Assembly (NCBI GenBank): GCA_022360015.1
Contig: JAKSDQ010000303.1
Coordinates: 1-33,081, forward strand
Source of the DNA: Cytophagales bacterium
GTDB lineage: Bacteria; Bacteroidota; Bacteroidia; Cytophagales; Cyclobacteriaceae
Reading direction: 5' to 3'
DNA: 33,081 bases
Shown here: positions 7,363 through 17,192 of the stretch, one piece after another
Position numbering within the stretch: position 1 is the first letter of the stretch
How the letters are laid out: every line of letters starts with the position of its first letter
The notes under the pieces: model-generated
What the model was told of the DNA's origin: nothing
What the model saw: only the letters and a program-made list of their open reading frames with translations
The model's database searches: none
Program-made: the position numbers and the translations under genes

Positions 7363-10020
7363 TTATTCTATCATTACTTTAATTTCATCGCCCGCTTTAA
7401 GGTGTGTGCCATTCCAATTGATTTCATATTGGCGGCCGTTTCGTTTTAGCCGTATCGGGATCTTTTTGCCATTGATCGTTAAACCCGCCGATTGTGTTTG
7501 CACTCCCCTGCTATACAAGGTGATTTTGGAAAGATTCACAGCGCCGTACTTAAAGGTGATGATATGGGTTTGTTTCCCTTCACTGCTTTTCTGGGAAAAT
7601 GTTCCCCAACTTCCTCCTGTAACAAAGGCGGATTTAAAATCATCGGGGGTAATCTTAGGATCAAAACCAATCGCTCCATTAGGTTCATTGAGCGTAAAGC
7701 CCGATGCCGCCATAAATGCACCATAGCTGGACATAGCCCTGGTATAGTGGTTACCATATTCGACCTCATTATAAGGATTTCGTTTTTCGGGCGTATAGCG
7801 ATCGTGTATGGCCCTGATCATCGTCATGCCTTCTTCCACTAAACCTTCCGCAATCATATGGGCAGCAGCCTGATAGGTGAAACCGGTCATACTTTCGCTG
7901 AAATAACCTACCACAAGCTTTTCCCATTCATTTTGAATTTGTCCCGGGGCCTTGTCGGCCCCTCCTTTTGGGAAGGAGCACATCACCGTACCCGCCTCTC
8001 CGGGAAGCGCATAGAAGCGAACATTTTTGATCTTCGCTGTGTCTAAATACTTGCCGATGTCTTTTTGAAAATTATATTTAAAAATAGCTTGCAATGCATC
8101 TCTTGTTTCTTTCTGAGGCAAAACGCTCGGCAATCCGGCCTGAAGTGCCCAGGATTGGCCCAGCATCTGATCAATGTGACAACCGATATTGGAATTAGGG
8201 GGAACCGGATGCTCAGGATCGAGGATATTGGTAAAGTATTCCCCGTTAAAAAGTTCATCGACCATTCTTTTTTTACCCATATCTGCTATTTTCTGGCATT
8301 TCCTGGCAAAGGCCTTGTCCTTAAGCTCATCGGCCATGGCCACCCCGGCCCGTAAAGCCGCATTATACATGCTGCTTATCCAGGCTATTTTTCCATACCA
8401 CATCCGGTCGAGGGTGTTGTATTGGATGCCTTCCAGTATACCATCCGGTTTTCCGCTTTTTTCCGCATCATGGGCGATCATGTATGCTATACTTTGCTTG
8501 ATCTTAGGCCAGTGAGCCTTCAGATAACTGTTATCTGGCGCGGTGGTATGTTCCCGGTAGGCCCGAAGGATGGTACCTGCATGTCCGTCCACGGCATAGC
8601 CCCTGCCATCGTGACGTCCTATACCACTCAGCTCACCCCTGTAAGCAATCACCCCGTCTTTTTTATAAGAAAGTCCATAATCAATTTGTGTCCTTAATTG
8701 CCTGGCAAGCCCGGGAAAGACCCGCCCCAGTGCCTGTTCATAGTGAAAAACATGGGTACAAGTGCCGTGGCCCAGGTAAACGCCCTCCATGGCATAAAAC
8801 CGCCCTTCATTATCCGGATCATCGGTGAGGTCATCCAGCCGATAACAGGAGGTAGTGGCCAGGGTACTGGTATTGATGAAAGTCCTGTCGAGGAACCAGG
8901 CCGGAAGTGAGGAATTGTACCATGTTTCATTCCACAGCTTAGTGGTATTCAGATAATAGGCCTGATCTTCTATGATCTTTTCGGCCACTTCAGCCGATGA
9001 TTTGAACTTGCTACTGTAATAGTACCGCAGGTTTTCCTTGTTTTTCAAGTGATGGAAGCCGCTTTCTTCCCTGTGAAGATGGGGAAAATACCAGGAAACG
9101 ATAAAGGTAATGGTCTGACTTTCACCGGGCTGTAAGGTCACCTCTTTCCCTATAGCACCGGTAAGCACTCTGCCCAGTACTGCCTCTGATTCCACTTGCT
9201 CCGACGGGCCTGCTTCCGGCAAGTTATAAGCGATTTCATCCGGTGCCTTTGGCGTAGCCCAGATCCCTTCATTCCCCATCAAAGTCAACGACATGTTACC
9301 ATAGTCCGGAAGGTCATCTTCATTTACTTCAGATGATAAAAACAACCGGGTGCTGTTCTCATTTTTTTCTATCCGGTTGATGTGTTTTCCATTGGTTTTA
9401 TCTGCGGTCTGATAGTTGGCCATATTTTGCAGCCAGCCAATCAGCTCTGCAGCTACCGGTTTGCCGGAATCGTTGGTGAGGGTGTACTCCAGCACTACCG
9501 CAGGAAAATCTGACGACTCATGGTCAGTAGGGATAAATGGAGAATAGGCATCGAGCTTTACAGATATAGGAAAATCCGCATCGTTGTACACTACTTTCCC
9601 CACCGGATATTCGCCGCGAAAAGTAATGTCGGAGAAACCTCCTTCACGAAGTGGTTTTACACTCGGTGTGATGGTCGCAGGAAGCAGCTTTTTGATCCGC
9701 ACGGCAAATCCTTGCTCAAACTTTTTGTCCTGCACCATGGGGTTAAGGTAAAATTTATCGCCAGGTCCTCCCGGATTTATGCGTTGGATGTTAAAAATAT
9801 CCCAATACCAGAGCTGACCGTCTCCCCCGAGGTAAACCTGACCGGCCGTTATGCCGCCAATGGGCATGCCGACATATTGAAGTTCATTGGTTGAATAAAT
9901 TTCGGGAGTCCCCTTTTCCAGCCAAACCGGGCTGTCTTGCGCAAGGACTGTTTTAGGAGTAAAAACGGGATGAAATACAATGATAAATAAGAGCAGTATA
10001 TCAAAATTTTTAACTGTCAT
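7363..10020 (-). CDS. GH116 family beta-glucosidase-like enzyme, Sec-secreted
   Basis: This is an 885-residue protein from ATG 10020, where a Sec signal peptide begins ([20 protein letters not shown], cleavage near VLAQ). A longer frame from GTG 10080 would start inside the terminator stem at 10060-10084, so I reject it. The N-terminal GBA2-like domain has the same [14 protein letters not shown] block as the other GH116 enzyme here. The catalytic domain has M-E-G-V (E412) as nucleophile candidate and NTLDRMW (D538) as acid/base Asp, 126 residues apart. The C-terminal 100 residues form a beta-sandwich-like tail with [11 protein letters not shown]. It is expected to hydrolyse beta-glucosides (or beta-xylosides) in the periplasm after SusCD uptake. 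It is followed closely by the mutarotase-like lipoprotein gene. Confidence 0.92.
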   Translation of the reverse strand: MTVKNFDILLLFIIVFHPVFTPKTVLAQDSPVWLEKGTPEIYSTNELQYVGMPIGGITAGQVYLGGDGQLWYWDIFNIQRINPGGPGDKFYLNPMVQDKKFEQGFAVRIKKLLPATITPSVKPLREGGFSDITFRGEYPVGKVVYNDADFPISVKLDAYSPFIPTDHESSDFPAVVLEYTLTNDSGKPVAAELIGWLQNMANYQTADKTNGKHINRIEKNENSTRLFLSSEVNEDDLPDYGNMSLTLMGNEGIWATPKAPDEIAYNLPEAGPSEQVESEAVLGRVLTGAIGKEVTLQPGESQTITFIVSWYFPHLHREESGFHHLKNKENLRYYYSSKFKSSAEVAEKIIEDQAYYLNTTKLWNETWYNSSLPAWFLDRTFINTSTLATTSCYRLDDLTDDPDNEGRFYAMEGVYLGHGTCTHVFHYEQALGRVFPGLARQLRTQIDYGLSYKKDGVIAYRGELSGIGRHDGRGYAVDGHAGTILRAYREHTTAPDNSYLKAHWPKIKQSIAYMIAHDAEKSGKPDGILEGIQYNTLDRMWYGKIAWISSMYNAALRAGVAMADELKDKAFARKCQKIADMGKKRMVDELFNGEYFTNILDPEHPVPPNSNIGCHIDQMLGQSWALQAGLPSVLPQKETRDALQAIFKYNFQKDIGKYLDTAKIKNVRFYALPGEAGTVMCSFPKGGADKAPGQIQNEWEKLVVGYFSESMTGFTYQAAAHMIAEGLVEEGMTMIRAIHDRYTPEKRNPYNEVEYGNHYTRAMSSYGAFMAASGFTLNEPNGAIGFDPKITPDDFKSAFVTGGSWGTFSQKSSEGKQTHIITFKYGAVNLSKITLYSRGVQTQSAGLTINGKKIPIRLKRNGRQYEINWNGTHLKAGDEIKVMIE

Positions 10021-10059
10021 ATTTTTAAAATTCAATAAAAGATCGTAATGTAATGAAAA

Positions 10060-10084
10060 AAGAGTGGCTGCAACAGCCACTCTT
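10060..10084 (-). terminator. Intrinsic terminator after susD
   Basis: A perfect 11-bp inverted repeat (AAGAGTGGCTG at 10060-10070 and CAGCCACTCTT at 10074-10084) has a 3-nt loop. On the minus strand it is followed at once by a run of T, counting the T's that close the stem. It starts 21 bp after the SusD stop and 40 bp before the GH116 start. It would lower read-through from susCD into the hydrolase genes, giving more transporter than enzyme, or mark a separate hydrolase promoter. Confidence 0.85.
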
Positions 10085-10105
10085 AAAATATTTACTTTAT
10101 TTTAT

Positions 10106-11848
10106 CTATTCCCAACCGGGATTTTGTTCTAATGCCGGGTTTTGCGCAATTTCCGCTCTCGGCAATGCAAACAAATAATGTTTAACCGGGTCGAAAGTTC
10201 TCACCCCTGCCTCTTCCACAACAATAAAACCATCTACATCCACTACCGGAGCAAAATCCGCCCACCGTGGATCGGTTTCATATTCGGTACCGGTATATTT
10301 TACCCCTTTAACCGCCTGTGGAAGTTCAAATTCTGCGGTTTTCCATCTCCTCAAATCATCGTAACGAAATCCCTCCAGGAATAATTCTACCGTTCTTTCC
10401 CTTCTGATTTCTTCCTGCATCGTTAATCCATTGGCACTTACAAAGGCGTTATGAAGGGAAGGCATGCCAACGCGATCTCGTAGTTTGTTGATCGAAAGAT
10501 CCAAATCGGCATCGGAAATTGCACCGTCCCGCTCATAAACTGCCTCTGCGTAATTGAGCAATACTTCTGCATAACGGATTACCGGCCAGTTAAACCCTAA
10601 CGGTTGAACGTTTTCTGACAAGAATTTTGTAGGCACATAGCCAGTAGCCGTTCTCAGGCCAAATTCCACCTCATAGAAAAAACCGCGATTAGGATCATCA
10701 GGGTTTGACCAGTCCCGGGTCCATACCTCTTGTGCAGAAGAATAATATCTCTCAAACGGCACCATCAGGTTATTGACCATTCTCGGATCCCTGTCGGTAT
10801 ATTCGTCCGTAGGACTGTTATGCCCCATAAACAAAGGCGATCGGTCTATGGGCAAACCGTCGGCACACAACACAAGATCCATATATTTTTTAGTGGGATT
10901 GGTTCCAAGAACTGACTCGGGGCGTTCCGTGTGACTCCTGAATTCATTGTCATACCTGGCAGTCAGAATAAACTCCCTCTGGCTTCCCTTTCCAAAGTTT
11001 CCCGGGTTGGACTGTACTTTTTCCAAGATAAACAAATACCTAAAGCTTTCATCCCCCATAGAGATTCTTTCATCAAACAACTCATATTCGCTTCCTTCCA
11101 TGGCAATCACCTGGTTGGCCGCACTGGCAGCTTGCCCCAGAAGATCATTGACATCCTGGCCGGTATTATGATATTTAGCCCAGGTACCGGCAAATAGTGC
11201 TACCCTGGATTTGAAGGCCAAGGCTGCCCCCCTGGTTACCCGCCCTAAATCACCACCGCCAAGCTCCGATTGCAAAGGCAGATCTACAGCGGCCTCGTCC
11301 AAATCGTTCAGTATAAAATCGGTTAATTCAGCCCTGGAATTTCTGGGAGCAAATAGCTCTTCACTTTGCAGGTCCAAAACCCCCTCGACAATCGGAACAC
11401 CGCCATATTGCCGAAGCATATTGAAATAGGTAAAAGCTCTGAAAAATTTAGCTTCGGCCACGTAAACTTTTATAGCCTCACGGATTTCATCCGGAGCAGT
11501 TTCTGCTTCCTGCAACAGGAAATTCTGATTCCTTATATTCGTATAAGAATCGGTCCATATCCCTGCCCTGTCAGGCGCCAGATGTTGGCCCCGGCTGATT
11601 ATATTACCCCCTGGCTGATAGGTAATATCGCTCCAATCATCCCTACCCCACAAAAAAGCGGGAAGGCTTGTGTAATACTGATTGGCCCAGAGTTTGAAAT
11701 CATCTTCTGTTTTAAAGAAAAGGGAGCTACTCAGGTTATTTTTAGGTTCCAAATCCAAATCCTTCTCGCAGGAAAAACACAGCAGGCAGGAAAAGAGTAC
11801 CGTAAAAATTACTTTGTTTCTATATCTGAATTTTATAGGCTTCATCAT
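10106..11848 (-). CDS. SusD/RagB-like outer-membrane lipoprotein
   Basis: This 580-residue protein is the glycan-binding lid of a SusCD importer. The N-terminus is a lipoprotein signal ending LLCFSC with C27 as the likely lipidated residue, followed by acidic EKDLDLEPKNNLSSS, the usual SusD start. The SusD N-terminal TPR-like part includes EAKFFRAFTYFNMLRQYGGVPIVEG (about 130-155). The C-terminal RagB/SusD domain shows the classical WPVIRYAEVLLNYAEA block, then EEIRRERTVELFLEGFRYDDLRRW near 480-510. It starts at ATG 11848, 9 bp after the SusC stop, so the two are one transcript. The ligand cannot be read from sequence; the downstream GH116 enzymes suggest a beta-glucoside or beta-xyloside. 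Confidence 0.96.
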   Translation of the reverse strand: MMKPIKFRYRNKVIFTVLFSCLLCFSCEKDLDLEPKNNLSSSLFFKTEDDFKLWANQYYTSLPAFLWGRDDWSDITYQPGGNIISRGQHLAPDRAGIWTDSYTNIRNQNFLLQEAETAPDEIREAIKVYVAEAKFFRAFTYFNMLRQYGGVPIVEGVLDLQSEELFAPRNSRAELTDFILNDLDEAAVDLPLQSELGGGDLGRVTRGAALAFKSRVALFAGTWAKYHNTGQDVNDLLGQAASAANQVIAMEGSEYELFDERISMGDESFRYLFILEKVQSNPGNFGKGSQREFILTARYDNEFRSHTERPESVLGTNPTKKYMDLVLCADGLPIDRSPLFMGHNSPTDEYTDRDPRMVNNLMVPFERYYSSAQEVWTRDWSNPDDPNRGFFYEVEFGLRTATGYVPTKFLSENVQPLGFNWPVIRYAEVLLNYAEAVYERDGAISDADLDLSINKLRDRVGMPSLHNAFVSANGLTMQEEIRRERTVELFLEGFRYDDLRRWKTAEFELPQAVKGVKYTGTEYETDPRWADFAPVVDVDGFIVVEEAGVRTFDPVKHYLFALPRAEIAQNPALEQNPGWE

Positions 11849-11857
11849 TCTGTTTTT

Positions 11858-14800
11858 TTAAAGTGTAATGTCCAAACCAAGCGAATATGAGCGGAAAATC
11901 GGCGTCCTGTCCCTATCGTAAGTTTCCGGATCGAAGTCACCCCGAATGTTTGTGAATTCGAACAAATCGTTACCACTAAAATATATCCTCACCTGTTGAA
12001 GGTTTATCGATTCCAGAACGGCTCGCGGAAGTGTATAACCAAACTGAAGGTTTTTAACCCTAAGGTACCTGTTGTTCGTCCAAAAATACGGTGCATCGGA
12101 GCTTTGGTAATTATAGCCAAATACGCCGCCATCAGTGGTATGTAAAGGATGCAAGGCATTGGTATTTTCAGGCGTCCAGGTTTGCCCGATAAAATGCTGG
12201 TATGGGTTCTCCCACCAGGATGAACCCGGAGGCCTTACCGGATTTATGAAGTTCCATCTACCAACACCCTGCAGGAACAAGGCAAAATCAAAACCCTTAT
12301 AGTTGGCCGTCAAATTCAGACTGTAAGGCAACCTCAAACGTGTATCGCCTACTTCAACAAGGTCTCCGGATTCAGGGTTACCCGGTTGGTATAAAGAACC
12401 CGGTTCAAGTATGCCATCACCATCCATATCTCTGAAACGCGCTGAACCAATACCGACATTTCCGGGTATCTCCCCGGAAAGCTGTTGATAGGCATCTAAT
12501 TCTGTCTGATTTTCAATGATCCCATCATAAGCCAGCCCGAATAAGGTATTGGCACTATAACCCTCTGCAAATTCATTTAACCCATTGACAATAACCCTGC
12601 TGTCCTCGAGGTCGACCACTTCGTTTCTATCATCACTCAAGGCCAGCCGGACAGAATATTGGAAATCATTACCAATTTTGTCATTCCAATTCAAAGCCAA
12701 TTCCCAACCCTTGGTTTCAATGGTGCCCCCATTCGTTAAAGGAGCAGCAGCTCCCAAAATATCGGGAAAGTCTAAGTTGATCAATACATCATTAGTAGTT
12801 TTGATAAAATAATCAAACGAACCGGTTAATCTTGAGTCAAGAATACCAAAATCAAGGCCAATATTTTTAACGGTGGTAGTTTCCCATTTTCGCTCCGGGG
12901 CGGCCAATTCCTGCGACTCAAAGCTTGCCGACTGCGTTCTTACAGGATTATCAGGAGGGCCAAAAGGATATTCCCCGCCAATCGCCAAAAAGGTTTTGAA
13001 GCGGAAATTGAGGGCATCATCATCAGGGTCATTGACTTGGTTACCCAATTCCCCTATGGAAACCCTTAGTTTTAAAAGGTCAAAAATACCTGATAAGCCA
13101 TCCATAAAAGGCTCTTCGGTAATGAGCCAGGCCGCAGATGCCCCCACAAAGTTACCAACCCGGAACCCATCCGCAAATCTCGAAGAGGCATCCCTTCGAT
13201 AATTGGCCTCCAGGATGTACTTTTCATTAAAATTATAACTGAACCTGGAAAACAAGGAATTAATGGCCCAATGTGTCCCGTTAAAAAAAGAGCTTTGATT
13301 TTCCGGGTCACCGAAATTTAGGTTGGGCAATGCTTCCGAAACCAAAAACTGCCTGCTTGCGCCACCTTCCTGTCTATCCAATTCTTCATGAGCCAGCCCA
13401 ACCGTAGCTGAAAAATTGTGGTTTTCGAGGACAGAAAAACTATAATTTCCGAAAAGGTTGGCAACTCTGTGAACCTCCCTGACATAGCTGGTACCGGAAC
13501 CATTAGGTCTTAGGACCACTGAACCGGGCGTATCGTCCAAATTGAATTGCTGTACCGTTTTTGTAATCCATAATCTGTCTTCATTATCCACATTGACACC
13601 GTAATCGGCATTAAGCTTAAGTCCTTTAACCGGGCGATACTCGGCTGAAAACTGGGCATTTTGACGATAAAAAGTATCGGTCAAATCGCCGCCATCCCTT
13701 GAGAAGGCAATGGGGTTAGAGAATCCTCCGATATTAAGTACATTTCCTCCGGGGGTTAAAGGCAAATGATTCGACCATACGACATTGGCCTGTAATTGTG
13801 CCGTTTCATAATGGGTGGGCTCTTCGATTTTCTGTTTTTCTGCCGACAGATTAGTCGTTAAAGTTAAATTGTCAAGCACATCGAACGAATACTTTACCCT
13901 GGCAAAATGCCTGGTGTTTTCATTCTTGCCGTACCTTGGCCGCAATGTCCCTGGTTGGTCGATGATTCCTACTGACACGAAATAATTGGACCTTTCAGTA
14001 TTACCGGAAACACTTAAATTGTGTGTCTGCATATACCGATCGCCACCATATAATTCGTCAATCCAGTCGACATAGTTGGTCGATATGAAAGGCACATCTG
14101 AAAATGGTCCGGGAATAATCTGGCCATCGTTAACCCGGATGGAACCATCGTCAAACTGGGGTATCAAATACTGATAGGGTCTGAACCCGGAACCGGCTGC
14201 TTCAAAAGCGGCATCATTAAAACGGGCGAAATCTTCTATATTGGCATAGCGCGGGTGATCTTTTGATAATCTGTTTATGGACAGGTTACCGGAATATTTT
14301 AATGTCGGTTTATTACTTTTTCCTTGCTTTGTAGTCACCAAAATAACACCACCGGCAGCCCTGGCCCCATAGATAGCCGCCTGGGCATCTTTCAATACGG
14401 TAATCGACTCGATATCCTGGGGATTTATTTGGTATAAAGCATCGGCCGTCTGTTCGGGTTGCACGATGCCATCAATAACTACCAGCACCCCCGGATTGGA
14501 GCGAGAAGTGACGCCTCTGATCTGAACAGCGTTTCCCTCCCTTCCAACGCGACCCCCACCACTTCTTGTGATAACCAGCCCTGGTACTGCCCCTTGCAAA
14601 GATTGCAAAACATTGGTTTGTGGCCGGCTTTCAAATTGCTCACTATCCAATTTAAAAACAGCGCCTGCCACAGTCTTTTGAGATTGTTCTCCGTAACCTA
14701 CTACAACAATTTCAGAAAGGGTCTCAATATCAGGCATTAAAGTCACATCGATCACTGCTCTTTCACCAATAACCACTTCTTCGGTGAGATAGCCTACATA

Positions 14801-15358
14801 AGAAAATACCAATGTCGTTGCCTCTTCAGGGACATCGATTTTATAATCTCCATTGGTATCTGTAATGGTGCCGATAGTTTGTCCCTTAATCAGCACATTT
14901 ACCCCTGGTAATGGTTCACCGTCATTGGAAATAACCCTTCCCGAGACCGGCCGCTCTTCTACCACCAGTTTTTGCTGCTTCGATGGCCTCATTTGCCACG
15001 GCACCACGTCTACGGTGATAATATTATTGATGCGCTTAAATTTGACCCCGGCTTGCCGGGCAATTGCAAATAAGGTTGCTCTCATGCTGCGGGAAGCGTA
15101 ATTCAAATTAATTTTCTTGTCAGGCAGGTCCGTTTCAAAATAAGAAAACTTGAATGCTGTTTTTGACTCCAGTTCTTTAAAGACCTCAAACAAACGGGTC
15201 TTCTCAAAGCCAATCATTATATCAACGTCGTCCAGCGTCTTGACTTTCTGGGCCACGCCGCTATGAGCGAACAATATACTCATGAAGAGGCACTGCAGAA
15301 AAACGCCATAAACACAAATCTTTAGACTCCTGGCGACCAGTGGTAATAATTTATTCAT
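11858..15358 (-). CDS. SusC/RagA-like TonB-dependent receptor with STN domain
   Basis: This 1166-residue outer-membrane importer has a signal peptide at 1-37 (ends HSGVAQ), an STN signalling domain at about 42-115, a carboxypeptidase-regulatory-like domain at about 136-215 (VSGRVISNDGEPLPGVNVLI, FSYVGYL), a SusC signature (EIVVVGYGEQSQKTVAGA) and a plug to about 350 (IRGVTSRSNPGVLVVIDGI, AAIYGARAAGGVILVTTK). The 22-strand barrel region then ends FRSYSLGLDITL with the terminal hydrophobic pattern. The length is normal for SusC. The STN domain and upstream FecR gene imply substrate-induced transcription through an ECF sigma. It is followed 9 bp later by its SusD partner. Confidence 0.97.
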   Translation of the reverse strand: MNKLLPLVARSLKICVYGVFLQCLFMSILFAHSGVAQKVKTLDDVDIMIGFEKTRLFEVFKELESKTAFKFSYFETDLPDKKINLNYASRSMRATLFAIARQAGVKFKRINNIITVDVVPWQMRPSKQQKLVVEERPVSGRVISNDGEPLPGVNVLIKGQTIGTITDTNGDYKIDVPEEATTLVFSYVGYLTEEVVIGERAVIDVTLMPDIETLSEIVVVGYGEQSQKTVAGAVFKLDSEQFESRPQTNVLQSLQGAVPGLVITRSGGGRVGREGNAVQIRGVTSRSNPGVLVVIDGIVQPEQTADALYQINPQDIESITVLKDAQAAIYGARAAGGVILVTTKQGKSNKPTLKYSGNLSINRLSKDHPRYANIEDFARFNDAAFEAAGSGFRPYQYLIPQFDDGSIRVNDGQIIPGPFSDVPFISTNYVDWIDELYGGDRYMQTHNLSVSGNTERSNYFVSVGIIDQPGTLRPRYGKNENTRHFARVKYSFDVLDNLTLTTNLSAEKQKIEEPTHYETAQLQANVVWSNHLPLTPGGNVLNIGGFSNPIAFSRDGGDLTDTFYRQNAQFSAEYRPVKGLKLNADYGVNVDNEDRLWITKTVQQFNLDDTPGSVVLRPNGSGTSYVREVHRVANLFGNYSFSVLENHNFSATVGLAHEELDRQEGGASRQFLVSEALPNLNFGDPENQSSFFNGTHWAINSLFSRFSYNFNEKYILEANYRRDASSRFADGFRVGNFVGASAAWLITEEPFMDGLSGIFDLLKLRVSIGELGNQVNDPDDDALNFRFKTFLAIGGEYPFGPPDNPVRTQSASFESQELAAPERKWETTTVKNIGLDFGILDSRLTGSFDYFIKTTNDVLINLDFPDILGAAAPLTNGGTIETKGWELALNWNDKIGNDFQYSVRLALSDDRNEVVDLEDSRVIVNGLNEFAEGYSANTLFGLAYDGIIENQTELDAYQQLSGEIPGNVGIGSARFRDMDGDGILEPGSLYQPGNPESGDLVEVGDTRLRLPYSLNLTANYKGFDFALFLQGVGRWNFINPVRPPGSSWWENPYQHFIGQTWTPENTNALHPLHTTDGGVFGYNYQSSDAPYFWTNNRYLRVKNLQFGYTLPRAVLESINLQQVRIYFSGNDLFEFTNIRGDFDPETYDRDRTPIFRSYSLGLDITL

Positions 15359-15517
15359 ATCTTTATGATGTTTAGTGGAATGATAATTTCATTATGCTTG
15401 GTCCCTAAAATTCTGAATTTTCACACGGCTAAATATGAATGATTCAGGTTTTGGGGCCTTTTGTTTTCATGTAACTATGGGTCATTTAAGAACTGTCTAA
15501 TTGCATATTTTGTTTGT

Positions 15518-16651
15518 TTAATGTTTGAAATCAATAGTTATGTTTTCGCCTTCTATATGGTAAGTAAATTTTTGTGAATAGCTTATGGCCTCCAGAACAT
15601 TCTTGAGTGTTTCATTTTGAAATGTCCCGGAAAAACGAATGTCTTCCCGGTTTTGATTAAGGACTTTAAACTCGACACCATACCATTTTTCAAGTTTGTC
15701 TATTATTTCTTCAAAATCAGCTTTTTTGAAATTCAGTATACCATCTTTCCAGGCCGTTACCACTTCTCTGTCAAATCTTTCTTTTTTTAGTGCTTGCCCA
15801 TCTTTGTAAATCACCTGTTCGCCTGGCGTTAAGAAAGTTTCGGCGGTTTTTTTATATTGACCCTCATCATCAAATGCTTCCACCTTCACCTTTCCTTCTA
15901 CCAAAGAAATGCTAATTTGTGCATCTTCAGGGAAGGCTTCAATGTTAAACGAGGTACCAATAACGGTAGTGGCAATCTTATTGGTAATCACAATAAATGG
16001 CTTCTCAGGATCTTTTTGTACCTCGAAAAAAGCTTCCCCCGACAGATAAACCAGCCGTTTTTCCCCTTTAAATGCGTTCGGAAATTCGAGACGGCTGGTT
16101 GCATTTAATGAAACTTTAGTACCATCGGACAGTGTAATTACACTTTTTATTCCAGGTGGATTTTCGCGTTTGATATATTGTGTTTGCTCCGAAGTACCGG
16201 CCACTTTTTCAGGCCGGTTGAGCTGGTATAGCCCGAAAGACAAGCCTACTATTATTGTCACAGATGCCGCTGCCCGGAAGTATTTCGACCCTCTTTTATT
16301 AGTCTTGGAAGGATCATTCTTAATAAGGTGGTAGGGTAAAGCTGATGGTGAAGTCCCGGATTTTCCCTCTTCAACCCGCTCTTCCAAAATATGGTCGACA
16401 ATGCTGTCTTCCTCCATGACTTTTGTTACGGCTCCCCACATTTCCTGATTTTTACAATCAGGAAAACTGATCTGATCTGTTTCCACAGAAAGTACAATTT
16501 CCCTGGCCTCCACTATTAATTTCCTTTTATGGGGGTGATCGCTTATCCACCGCTCCCAGAAAGCCGCGGATTCACCATCAGCGCCTAACACCCATTCACG
16601 GAAAGATCTATCTAAAACGAAATCTTCTACCTGGTACTTTTCATAGTGCAT
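15518..16651 (-). CDS. FecR family anti-sigma factor without adjacent sigma gene
   Basis: This 377-residue protein has an N-terminal cytoplasmic region with W-x5-DHP (about 32-40), a longer than usual linker (about 80-122), a transmembrane helix at about 125-144, a periplasmic FecR domain (NPPGIKSVITLSDGTKVSLNA to about 265) and a C-terminal DUF4974 domain (IIDKLEKWYGVEFKVL to end). It starts at ATG 16651. It should gate the SusC receptor 159 bp downstream. Normally a sigma gene lies directly upstream, but here a 541-bp gap and a divergent gene occur instead. The unpaired sigma at 2917-3546 is the obvious candidate partner; that is inference. Confidence 0.92.
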   Translation of the reverse strand: MHYEKYQVEDFVLDRSFREWVLGADGESAAFWERWISDHPHKRKLIVEAREIVLSVETDQISFPDCKNQEMWGAVTKVMEEDSIVDHILEERVEEGKSGTSPSALPYHLIKNDPSKTNKRGSKYFRAAASVTIIVGLSFGLYQLNRPEKVAGTSEQTQYIKRENPPGIKSVITLSDGTKVSLNATSRLEFPNAFKGEKRLVYLSGEAFFEVQKDPEKPFIVITNKIATTVIGTSFNIEAFPEDAQISISLVEGKVKVEAFDDEGQYKKTAETFLTPGEQVIYKDGQALKKERFDREVVTAWKDGILNFKKADFEEIIDKLEKWYGVEFKVLNQNREDIRFSGTFQNETLKNVLEAISYSQKFTYHIEGENITIDFKH

Positions 16652-17192
16652 GATCTAACTATACTTTGTAGTTGCAAGTCATTTGTTACCATATAAATAG
16701 TGTGGCAATCCGAACATAAAAGAGTATGGAATGTTGATTTTGTAGCCCTCCCGGAAAAATTATTTTTAGAAAAAAAGTAAACTTCGTGTCAATACATAGG
16801 CTAAAGGGATGAAAACCGGAGGTCAATGAATGAGATGAAGCGTCATTGGCAAGCTGTCTCTCCAAATGATATTTGGAAAATAAAAACTGTTACCGGTTTA
16901 CATATGGATTGAAAATCGGATACGAAAGTAAGAGATGAGATAAAAGAGGATTAATGGAAATCCACGCTAAAAATTTAAAAAAATTCTTGATCCTATTTGT
17001 ATATAAAAGTAACATACCGGTACGTTTTACAGTAGCGCCGATGTGTCAACAGTGCACACTAAAAAAAGTATCGGTTAAGCGGTGACGCATGTTGGTAGGG
17101 TAAATATTCACTAAAATAAAACATAGCTCGGTCTAATTATTAAAAAATACAGTGGTGGTAATGATACAGCCACTGAATTCAAACAGGGTACA
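16652..17192. other. 541-bp divergent intergenic region
   Basis: This region separates fecR (minus) from the plus-strand 17193 gene and must hold both promoters; I could not fix either. An inverted repeat CAGTGG at 17150-17155 and CCACTG at 17170-17175 lies just before the ATG at 17193 and could form a leader hairpin. A 43-codon plus-strand frame (16954-17085) follows an AGAGGA sequence 3 bp before its ATG, but its product has no recognisable feature. No remnant of a sigma gene was seen. Confidence 0.5.

Noticed and set aside
9520-9894. 124-codon plus-strand frame
   Set aside because: Antisense to the second GH116 gene; no recognisable domain.
10021-10080. Longer N-terminus for the Sec-secreted GH116 from GTG 10080
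   Set aside because: The GTG lies inside the terminator stem and the clean signal peptide starts at ATG 10020.
11366-11890. 174-codon plus-strand frame
   Set aside because: Antisense to SusD and spanning the SusC/SusD junction; no recognisable domain.
16954-17085. 43-codon plus-strand frame with a possible Shine-Dalgarno sequence
   Set aside because: Short, no motif, and Shine-Dalgarno sequences are weak evidence in Bacteroidota; kept only as a note in the intergenic entry.
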